Shown in pieces: positions 42,795-51,228 of a stretch of 64,000 nt of DNA. Positions within the stretch are counted from its first letter, which is position 1. Every line of letters begins with the position of its first letter. A program made the translations under genes and the position numbers. The DNA lies in assembly GCA_963662175.1 (NCBI GenBank), contig OY759222.1, forward strand, positions 12,286,222 through 12,350,221, read 5' to 3'. The stretch is from Aradus depressus. Taxonomy: Eukaryota > Arthropoda > Insecta > Hemiptera > Aradidae. The notes under the pieces were generated by a model. It was given only the letters and a program-made list of their open reading frames with translations, was not told where the DNA came from and did no database searches.

Positions 42795-44166
42795 CCCACG
42801 AAGTATAGGGGAAGTTATTTAATCGGTCAGAAATTTGATGCGGAGTATTCAACAGAATTTCATGTTTTTCGGCCTCCTGAATAAACTTCTGCCTGTGAAC
42901 ACGATAACACCCTATTAATGAATATATCGAAACGAAATTTTATAATTGCATCCAGAACCCTCCAAGGATGACAACTATCAATTTTCAGCATAATCAGTCA
43001 AAAGGGAAGGGGGAGGAGAAGGATCGGAGTGGGAGCTCTCAAAAATATCAATAACTGCCGATGTATTGAAGGTAGCCATATAAAATATTATATTTAAATT
43101 GAAAACCCTATAAGGGTGGCGCCTATTGATATTCCACGAAATCAGCTGAAGGAAAGAAGGGTTCGACTCAAAAACTCTAATAACTACCGATGTAATGAAT
43201 CGCCGAACGAAACGGCAGCGAGTTATCCTCGTCCAGGCACAGAGAACAGCCCACGAAGGCCTATCGGACTGTCTTTACGGCAGCCTTTGCGACTAGTCCT
43301 GGAGGAAGAACTACACGGACAGTCCAGACCAGAGCGTTGCAAGGACGTAATCAAAGAGTGGTGATTAGATAAATGGCAGCAGCGATGGTCACGAACATCA
43401 GAAGGCCGAACGAACTGGGCTTACTTTCCAAACGTCCGGACAAGACTTGAGTCGATTTGGGTAAAGCCGAACTGGACGTCCCAGATACTATCGGGTCACG
43501 GGGATTTCAACTACAAGCTCTTCTTTATCAAGAAGGACAGCCCGAACTGCTAATGCGGCGGCGTTGGTACTGCAGAACACGTAGTTCTCGAATGCCAGCT
43601 GTACGACGGGCCTAGGGTGGAGTTGATACGCTGGACAGGATCGTACCTAGGACTGAACACTCGGAAGCTGATCAGGAATTCGGACGATTCGTCGGTTCCT
43701 GGCGGGAGGTAAACAAGGCAGTTAAACGTGGTTCCTGGGATGACCGCTGGGTGCTGTAACACGGCCCACCTGCGACCATCCTCGGCGCAACGCAGCCAAG
43801 AACATAAGACCTTGGTCCAGAGGTCTCTCGGGAAACGCCGATAAGGTAGGTTGGAGGACCCAACCGATCGCTTGTGGCTACAAATGGCCGTAGCACCAAA
43901 TAAATGAAATAAAATCTAAAATATGACTTAAATTCCCCCTCTACGCGGCGGACGGGTGTTGGTGAGTCCCCTTCAGGGACCCGTACACCCGAAAAAAAAA
44001 AAAAATGTAATGAATGTATCGAAACAAAATTTAGTATGGTACAGAAGCCCCTATGTAAGTCAACTATAGATTTTCAGCTCATATGATTTGTTTTGGAGGG
44101 AGAGCAAAAACTTAATTAATTCGTGCTGGGGAAGTACATGGCCGGTGTTCCACCGACGACTTTTTA
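42795..44166 (+). repeat. Family B copy split by an R1-like LINE
   Basis: CACGAAGTATAGGGGAAGTT at the left; units to 43200; resumes at 44005 (ATGTAATGAATGTATCGAAA) and ends GGCCGGTGTTCCACCGACGA at 44160. The break coincides with the LINE and its target duplication. Confidence 0.9.
43201..44004 (+). pseudogene. R1-like LINE 3' end, with target-site duplication
   Basis: A GC-rich 804-bp insert ending in a poly(A) of about 14. ATGTAATGAAT flanks it (43190-43200 and 44005-44015). Conceptual frames give PERCKDVIKEW, GRTNWAYFPNVRTRLESIWV, LSGHGDFNYKLFFIKKDSPN and GTAEHVVLECQLYDGPRVEL. This is the R1-clade C-terminal order (LSGHGDF, the SPxCxCG knuckle, and ExHVxxECPLYxxxR). A Cys codon of the knuckle is replaced by a stop and there are other breaks. 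Confidence 0.88.
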
Positions 44167-44592
44167 AACTAAGTATTTATAGAAAGTAGACAGCTACACC
44201 AAATAAAAGCCACCATCTCTTTAGCAAATGTATAATTTTGCAATAGACTCCTATCTGTGTAGATAACCTGAGTGGGCTATGGCAGATAAGGCGGTACTTT
44301 AGGGTCATGGCCGGTGAGATTCTTGAACAAAGAGGAGAGACAGAAGACATGAAGACACTCTCCGTCTGAAGACATCGTTCAAGGCACAATCTATGTTTCT
44401 CTATAGCTTTCCTATGTTCCTTTCCTAGAGGTACTTTGCAGGGCCAATTTACGATTAGAGTTTTTTGGATCCGCCAAGTTCGACCATCTTGAGTTCAGTA
44501 GGCAAGCATGCTCTCTCTGAACCATCGGCGCCCCTATACGCGTTTATTGTTATAATACTGAACGTAGTTAATGCCCGGGCATAAGTCATAAT
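44167..44592. other. Stretch with two SINE1 scraps
   Basis: Minus-strand SINE1 head scrap at 44460-44536 (CATCTTGAGTTCAGTAGGCA) and plus-strand tail scrap at 44568-44592 (ATGCCCGGGCATAAGTCATA). The rest is unassigned. Confidence 0.6.
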
Positions 44593-44884
44593 CAGTGCCG
44601 GATTGACATATAAACAACTAAGCAATTGTTTATGGCATCACGTCTCGGGGGCACCAAGTCGCAATGCTATTTTTGAAATAGTTATTTATTTAAATAGTTA
44701 GTTATTTCTCAATTTTTATTTTTTCGTAAATCTGCTATTATTTTTAATTAAAAATTGAACTAATATGTTAAATATAAAAACATTTATAGGTCGCATCATT
44801 TTTTTCAAACCTTTTAATGCTCTGTATTGTGTCGTGTGCATTTTGCTTTTGTGCAACATCACTCACCCATCTATGTTTGTAGAG

Positions 44885-45405
44885 GGAGCTCGGGATCTGC
44901 CTAGTGCTTATGTAAGGTTATGGCGCGCCGGGGGCGACCACCGATCGACCAACGTGTGGCGATCGGTGGTCGCCCCAGCCCGTCACACCGTTTTTTTCTG
45001 CTCCCGCCAGGAGCCGACAAACCGGCTAAACACTGAGTAGCCGGTCTCCGTCATCAGCTGCCACAGATCCAGTCCCAGATATGATCAAGTCCCGCGAATC
45101 AACTCCACCCTGGCCTGGTCATACAGCGGGCAATCGAGGACTACATGTTCCGCAGTCTCGATGCCCCCACACGAACAGTTCGGATTGTTCTTCCTCTGGA
45201 GTTAAAATCTCCATGACCTGATAGTATCTGGGACATCCAGTGGTCAAGGCTGCACCCACGTCGAGTCTCGGATCCGAACATCCGGAAAGTATGCATAAGT
45301 CGTTCGGCCATCCGAACTTCGTGACCAACGTTGTTGCCATTTTTCTACTATACATTCCTGGGCAATGTCCTTACAACGCTCTGGTCTTTTTTTCTTACCC
45401 TCCCG
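44885..45405 (-). pseudogene. R1-like LINE 3' end, nested in the hAT element
   Basis: Minus-strand conceptual frames: PERCKDIAQECIVEKWQQRW, GRTTYAYFPDVRIRDSTWVQ, PNCSCGGIETAEHVVLDCPL, then YDQARVELIRG and SVFSRFVGSWREQKKT. It is the same family as 43201-44004 (shared PERCKD, WQQRWSR, YFPxVR, EHVVLxC), in the opposite orientation. It has internal stops and frame shifts. Confidence 0.87.
44931..44976. repeat. GC-rich perfect hairpin, 17-bp stem
   Basis: GGGGCGACCACCGATCG and CGATCGGTGGTCGCCCC are exact inverted copies around a 12-nt loop. It lies just past the coding end of the minus-strand R1-like LINE, in its 3' untranslated region. The related LINE at 43.2-44.0 kb lacks it. Confidence 0.92.
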
Positions 45406-45709
45406 TAAACTTCGGATGGAAGACCAAATATCAAATCCTGATTATGATGATACTGAGGAAGAAGTCTCTGACGAATATGATGAACGAATGGCATATTTGG
45501 GCGAAAGAGAAATTTTACTGTTTAAATAAATTAATTTTGAAAACATTGATTTCCTTATTTTTTCGCTTAATTAACTTTAATTTTGTCTTCGTTTTGTTCA
45601 ATAGAGCTTTAGTATTGAGCTTCCCAACATAAGTAAGACTTTAATCATATCAATAGTGAGGGCGGGGCTTCATAAGCTCAGAATGTCAAATAGACTTGAT
45701 CTGTCACTG

Positions 45710-46009
45710 GTCTTAATAAGTAATTATAAAGGATATACTAATGAACAGCTGATATATTATCAACAGACCCCCGATGTCCGTCAATTCTATTGCACGTTAC
45801 TCACGAACGGGGTTTCATGAGGCACAACGATTTTAAAAATGTTTCTCTTCGAAAAAGTAGTCCCTAAAAATGTTTTATTGAGGACTGTGAGGCGTCATTA
45901 GCCAAAGGATGATCTTGTCAAGGATCTGGCCTAAAAATCAGAGCTTTGACACAAATCATTGACTCCTGAGCCCTAGAGATAATAAAATAAAAACGAAAAT
46001 TCATATAAT
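45710..46009. other. Stretch without recognised elements
   Basis: Begins with the right-hand hAT target duplication (45710-45717). No repeat or convincing frame. Confidence 0.4.
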
Positions 46010-47650
46010 ACAACTCAAAAGATAGAAAGTTTAATTTTTTTATTTCAAATCTAGTATTTTACATATACATTTTTCAATCGCACACTTTTCTGTTTTTAAA
46101 ATATACAAAAACTATATATTTTTTTAATGTTAATGTGGAGTTTATTTTCCTAAATATAACATTCTCAACATATAAGAATACAATTTTGTAAAAGTATGAA
46201 ATGTGGTTTCATGAGCTGCTTTTAAAATGTTCAGTCTTATCATTCTAAATTGATATTAAGAAGGTATAAAAAAAGAAATAAATGTAGTATTACATAAACA
46301 TATTTCAAATTTATTATTTGTTTCTTAAGCTAAATAATAATAATAATAAAAAGTACGACATAAAATAATAACATTTGACTAAAAAGAAATATTTTTAATT
46401 TTTTTTTTCAAAGATTAAATACAATCTATTTTCTTCAATGTTCCGTAAACAATTTATTTTTAAACCAGAATAAATATAGTCAATATATAAAGGTAACATA
46501 GAAATGTGATATCAAAAGTGCATAATTACAGTTTTTAAATTCGAAAGAGAAATACCAAATTACATTAATTATAAATACAAATTACTATAGTATGCCTTAG
46601 TAGCTAAAGTAGGCACATAATTCTTATTTGTCACAAGCTCCTATTTCTATTTATTATTTTTATTACTTATTTTTTAACTATTTATATTTTTTCAATATTA
46701 TTTTTAATACTTATAACGATGAGACACTTTCCTATCTAAAAATACCGGTGCGCGCTGCTGTGTTCCTAAACTGAAAACACAAATTACAATAACATAGTAT
46801 TTAGTGAAATATATACATCGTCTCTAATTCAATTTATGAAGTTAAAAGCAATTTTTTTTTTTTAAAGAAATTCGTAGTTTGATTATTGCAAACTTAAAAT
46901 AAAACAACATTGGAACAAATTAACGTAACATAAAACTAAAAAATTGAAAATTTTCATCATTTGGATACAGAGCAAGCCAAAAATGTTATTTTATTCCAAA
47001 AAACATAAATATAATTAAATATTGGATTGTTGACAAACTAGCTTCTGGGACAATACAAATAAGCAATTCTTGAAAATGTCCCCATTATTAAATAATAAAA
47101 AATGACAGAAAAAAAGCAAAATTGTAATTTTTTAAATAAATCAGTTGAAGCGCTACACTCTAGCATTAGTTCCAAACCCCCATGTCTTTTCATAATGCCG
47201 CAACAAATTCAAGAATATTTGAAAAGAAAATATTTGCTTTTTCATTTTATTTTGTACTTCGAAATTTAAAGTTTATACCAAGTGAAATACTCCTCAAGCA
47301 CTTAAAAACAAAAGAAAAGTGAAGTGACAATATTTTTACTGTGGATGTAGGTCTAAGACTCAACAATAATTGATAATTATTATCCAGAACCAAAAGGTGT
47401 AATTAGCCTCAGGAATGGATGTTTTTATAATTATTTCCAATATCTTTCTTGATTTGAAGATTTATTGTATTTGATATTACTTGTTATAAGGTAAACCTGT
47501 ACTGCAGGTTGTGCCTACCACAGTACTTTGAAGGATTTTTTTAATTTCAATTGCAGGCTCTGCTTATCTCTTTGTTTGAAGTTCCCATATGAGGTGAACA
47601 CAAGAGGCCATGTACTATGACTGATGACACTGTCCTATTCGTAGTCATGT
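46010..47650. other. 1.6-kb AT-rich stretch with no recognised repeat
   Basis: None of the SINE, Family B or LINE fragments common elsewhere appear here, which is unusual for this window. It contains homopolymer A/T runs and no sizeable reading frame. A long 3' UTR of a minus-strand gene is one explanation; unique intergenic DNA is another. Confidence 0.4.
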
Positions 47651-47654
47651 GAGG

Positions 47655-47710
47655 ATCACTTTTTCTCGGCGGAAGCTCCGTAGCTATGACTATGATCACT
47701 GATGGCCTAA
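47655..47710 (-). CDS. Weak candidate 3'-terminal coding exon of an unidentified gene
   Basis: On the minus strand an AG is followed by an open stretch that reads AISDHSHSYGASAEKK and then TGA. Local GC is clearly higher than in the AT-rich surroundings, and the codons look ordinary. The acceptor lacks a good pyrimidine tract and sits against a pogo-like repeat. An alternative frame through the same bases is also open. Downstream (46.0-47.65 kb) is a long stretch without recognised repeats that could be a 3' UTR. I do not recognise the protein. Confidence 0.25.
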
Positions 47711-47714
47711 TTTT

Positions 47715-47960
47715 ATCATTACGGTTGTAACTCGATATGACGGACCTCTTTATATCGAAAACCTACCTTTTTTTCAAATAGAAAAATGTGCCCTAATAAA
47801 AAAATTATTTTTTTCGAATAAAAAAAATGATATAACTCTGTATTTATTTTTTTCAGTAGAGCCTCTACATATCGAAGTCTGTCTTTCAAAGGAATATAAC
47901 GAAATTTGTTCTTAGGAAAAGGTTCTAAGGTTTACTTATAACCCTTGTTTATAACTTCTG
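47715..47960. mobile_element. pogo-like terminal repeat fragments
   Basis: GACGGACCTCTTTATATCGA at 47739 and CAGTAGAGCCTCTACATATC at 47854 are pogo-type terminal motifs (CCTCTATATCGAA). A related right-hand motif is at 48495-48600. No transposase seen. Confidence 0.6.
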
Positions 47961-47984
47961 GGTTCTGAATTTATATATAATATA

Positions 47985-48360
47985 TTTTTTACAGCTACAT
48001 CCATTTATTTTTTGGTTTTTATAACCTAATAACTACAAAAGTTTCGGGAAGCACTTCATAAGTATCTATATAATTCATTTGTTCATTATATCAACATCCT
48101 TTTCTCATCAACCAAAATGTTCTTCCAATAGAGCATATTTTTTGAGACCTGAACTCGCAGTTTTGACTTGGATTTTGGAAATAGAGCTCGACTCAAAAAA
48201 TATGTTCTATGGAAAAAATAGTTTGATTGACGAGAAAAAATTGACATAAAGAACAGATTAATTACAAATACTGATGATGGCAGTGGTTCCCGAAACGTCT
48301 GTAATTACTAGATTATAAAAAACAAAGAATAAATAGGATAAATGTAGCTAGATAAATATA
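47985..48360. mobile_element. Foldback element, about 155-bp arms
   Basis: The left arm (CAGCTACATCCATTTATTTT, TTTTATAACCTAATAACTAC, GTTTCGGGAAGCACTTC, ATAGAGCATATTTTTTGAG) is matched in reverse complement by the right arm (CTCAAAAAATATGTTCTAT, GGTTCCCGAAACGTCTGTAA, ATAAATGTAGCTAG). The spacer is about 40 bp. It is independent of, but similar in design to, the 26.5-kb foldback. Confidence 0.82.
48271..48299 (+). ncRNA. Hammerhead-like core, candidate
   Basis: CTGATGA, a short weak helix (TGG...CCC), GAAA, then CGTC. TAATTACA at 48259-48266 pairs perfectly with TGTAATTA at 48300-48307 immediately after GTC, as helix I would, though four bases (AATA) remain unpaired next to the core. Confidence 0.35.
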
Positions 48361-48489
48361 TTATAGATCCCTTGTTTGTAAAGTGACGGTTCGTTTGTGA
48401 AGTGATCCTTGAGTTATTTACAAATATATTTCGGAATTAGTTTTATAATTTGTTAACTTTTCCTTATACTTTTACACATAGAAATTAAT

Positions 48490-48600
48490 GCTCTAGACCT
48501 CGATACAACGAAATTTCCCCTTATCGAAACTTCTACACATCGAATACTTTTTGTGTTTCCATGGGATTCGTTATATCGATGTTTCAATTTATTTGGAGGG
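48490..48600. mobile_element. pogo-like terminal repeat fragment
   Basis: AGACCTCGATACAACGAAAT, CTTCTACACATCGAATACTT and GATTCGTTATATCGATGTTT repeat the pogo-type motif in both orientations. Confidence 0.55.
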
Positions 48601-49017
48601 AGAAAGTGCAGTTCCTTTTATTTATTTTTTTCCAATTTTAATACAACAATTACGAAGAAGACAGCTTCAATGGAACGTTCTATAGCTTCCATAAGACTTT
48701 ATCCTGTTTAAACTACACTAAACTCGCAATTTCAATGAAATAGAGACAGCGAGTTTACTTTTATTAAGTTTTACAGAAAACGATAATGTCCAGAATCCCA
48801 AGAAAACTATGAATAACAGAGATTTAACTACTGGTAAAAAACAGGTCTTTTCATCGACTGTAATGGAAATCAAGTTTATATATTCAGTATTTTTTTTTTT
48901 TTTTAATCAATTTCCAAAGTCACTTTTTATTACAGCAATTCGAAAGTTGAACATCTGCCATTTTTTGAATATTTTATATTTACTTTTACAAGATATTTCT
49001 ATTTTAAAATATTTTTT

Positions 49018-49160
49018 TGGTTCTAAATTTAACGAGTGCAAGGTGGACCTGGAGTTTTTCGAATGTTGTTTTCCATTTGTTTATAAAAGTGTAGGTCATG
49101 AGAAATATGTGATTTTTTTTTGCTTTTATCGAATTTTTCAAGGCCAACAGGCCTTGATCA
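49018..49160 (+). repeat. Family C repeat copy
   Basis: TAACGAGTGCAAGGTGGACC, TTTTTCGAATGTTGTTTTCC, then TTTTTCAAGGCCAACAGGCC. It is parallel to 13388-13530. Confidence 0.75.
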
Positions 49161-50356
49161 ACTTTTTTAAATATATTTTTATAACTCACTAACTGAAAAG
49201 GAATACCCCTGGGGACTGTAAAAAAAGGAAAAAAATAGAAGAAGAAAACACATATAATCGTCAATCACAAGTCATGTTTACAAATTGTTGAATTTATTGT
49301 TTAAATTGAATTGTTTTTTGGGCTTTTTCTTTCCCTTCCATTTCTAAATTAATTATTATTCACTTACGGCTATGATATAAAGAAAAAATTCGTCTTGAGT
49401 TCCAAAAAAAGAATCCAATTTAAAAAAAATTGAAAAAATATTTTAACCTGGTTCAACAAGTTTCCGACCCTTAGAAGTATGTACATACTATATATATAGT
49501 GGATAGAGCGATGCGTGCACCTAGGGACCTAAGTATTCTTACCTCGTGAAGGACCTAGTCTCCCAGTTTCGAGGAGTCATTTTATACATATACTGGCCCA
49601 CCACCTTCATTACTCACAATTACAGACGCCAAAAAATGAGTTTCTACAAATTATTTACATACATTATATTATTTTGTTGATAATTACGACTTGAATTAGT
49701 CCCAAACAGTCGAAAAGGACACTGGTATCGAGTCCCATCAAATAAAAAGAAATAGACATAAAGAAAAACATTTGAACTGATTCATGACTAAATTAAATTA
49801 TTAAAATTATTTTTTTATTTTTTAATCCTTTTTATTGACAATCAGAGCCGAGATTATTGTTGTTTTACCCACAAGGGATTAACCTAATCATAAATTCGGA
49901 AAAATTATACACTAATCTATATGTATAACAAAATGAAAATTGTTTGTGCACCAAAATTATATGTGATACAAAATTTAATAATGGTTTATGAGCAACTAAT
50001 AACCTAACAACGAACAGCTTAAGTCACAGACCTGAGGTCGAATATATAGTTACTTTAGACCCTTTTATTTTTTTCACAATTGTCTCTTTTGGGGTGTATA
50101 GTATAATATTATAAAATATTATCTTAATTTTAATATAATCTAAAAAAATTATCTTCTGTATTTATTATTTACTTTATCTACTGTATGATCATGATTTTAG
50201 TGATAATTAACACTAGTTGCACATTTTTATTTATTTCACTTTACTCTGCATGCAGGGCAGCTGATTGGGAGGCGAATTTTTGGGAGTGTTGAAAACGGCA
50301 GATTATTTTTACATTATAAAAAATGTATTTCTATTATTTAAAATAAATAAATATAT
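49161..50356. other. Mostly unassigned AT-rich stretch
   Basis: A minus-strand segment near 49545-49600 reads MTPRNWETRSFTR followed by a strong donor-like GTAAGAATAC. I could not connect it to any other exon. No repeat family recognised. Confidence 0.35.
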
Positions 50357-50765
50357 CAGTGCCGTTTTAAGACTTCCGGGGGCCATGAGGCAGCCTTCAT
50401 CTGGGGGCCCTTCAGTTATTTTATTCAATATTATCCTCAACTTTATTTTTAATAATTTATATAATACACCAGAACATTCTAGAATGTTATAGAATGTCAT
50501 GCAATTTTCCAGCATGTTTCTCGAAATGGCAAGAACTTTCTAGAAAAATCCAATAGATTTTCTACCTTTTTCTTTGGCTGCCTCACTTGCCTCAGGGATA
50601 AATAGGCACAGATAAATATATATTTCAAAATTTAATCCTAAATCAAATAGAAATATTTTTTTAAATAACTTTTTTTTTCCTATACGTCACAAATTTTTAA
50701 TGTACCAAAAATGGAAGGGGAGCCATTTTCGGGGTTTGCGTAGGGCGGCAAAAAAGTACCTTGTC
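50357..50765. mobile_element. hAT-like element fragment
   Basis: Starts CAGTGCCGTTTTAAGACTTC and GGGGGCCATGAGGCAGC, a common hAT-end sequence. Near the other side AGGGCGGCAAAAAAGTACC resembles the inner part of such an end, but the terminal CACTG is missing. Confidence 0.55.
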
Positions 50766-50807
50766 TGTAAATTATGTTATATTTTAAGAAACAATTATAA
50801 AGAGATA

Positions 50808-50878
50808 GACACGATGTATATAAAGTGATAGACACGATGTATATAAAGTGATAGACACGATGTATATAAAATGTATAA
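50808..50878. repeat. 23-bp minisatellite, about three copies
   Basis: GTATATAAAGTGATAGACAC plus GAT is repeated in tandem, just downstream of the CoA-transferase poly(A) signal (in gene orientation). Confidence 0.9.
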
Positions 50879-50888
50879 CAATGGATTA

Positions 50889-50894
50889 TTTATT
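50889..50894 (-). terminator. Candidate poly(A) signal of the CoA-transferase gene
   Basis: Read on the minus strand this is AATAAA, about 150 nt downstream of the stop codon and just before a 23-bp minisatellite. It is the first hexamer after the stop that I noticed. Use of the site is inferred. Confidence 0.5.
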
Positions 50895-51043
50895 TATCTA
50901 TTAAGTTTCCATTAATTCCCTCATTGATTACCGAGAGTATGGAGACGAGGTAAGGAGCTAAGCTGCTAGCCTGAGGGATGATTGTCTGTTATCCGGCTGG
51001 AGATGATCAGTGATCCGGTATGATGATTCTTTCATCCTCCTCT

Positions 51044-51228
51044 TCATGGACTAGGCATCACTTTGAGCCTCTCAAAGGCCGCCTTCTCTAGAGCTTCTCT
51101 ATGATCCGGATGAGCCACCTTGATGAGGGCGTGGGCCCTTTGTCGAAGACTCTTACCGAAGAGACTCGCAATACCGAACTCTGTCACAACGTTGTGGATG
51201 TGAGCTCGAGTCGTCACCACACCACCAC
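51044..51228 (-). CDS. CoA-transferase gene, terminal coding exon and stop (185 nt)
   Basis: Acceptor TTTCAG. It encodes GGVVTTRAHIHNVVTEFGIA, SLFGKSLRQRAHALIKVAHP, DHREALEKAAFERLKVMPSP and stop TGA at 51046-51044. VTTRxHxHxVVTEYG and AHPxxRExLE are the C-terminal hallmarks of the family, so the protein ends at the expected place. Confidence 0.94.

Larger units (their letters stand above)
44593..45709 (+). mobile_element. hAT-superfamily element, 1117 bp, carrying a nested LINE
   Basis: Ends CAGTGCCGGATTGACATATA and, reverse complemented, CAGTGACAGATCAAGTCTAT. The 8-bp flanks are GTCATAAT (44585-44592) and GTCTTAAT (45710-45717), a 7/8 match. A short acidic open run at 45417-45530 (MEDQISNPDYDDTEEEVSDE and on to a stop) may be residual coding sequence. 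An R1-like LINE occupies about half of it. Confidence 0.8.

Noticed and set aside
45242..45632. 130-codon plus-strand frame
   Set aside because: It crosses antisense LINE sequence into hAT sequence and is a chance join.
48809..49192. 127-codon plus-strand frame
   Set aside because: Phe-rich translation of T-runs, and it includes the Family C repeat.
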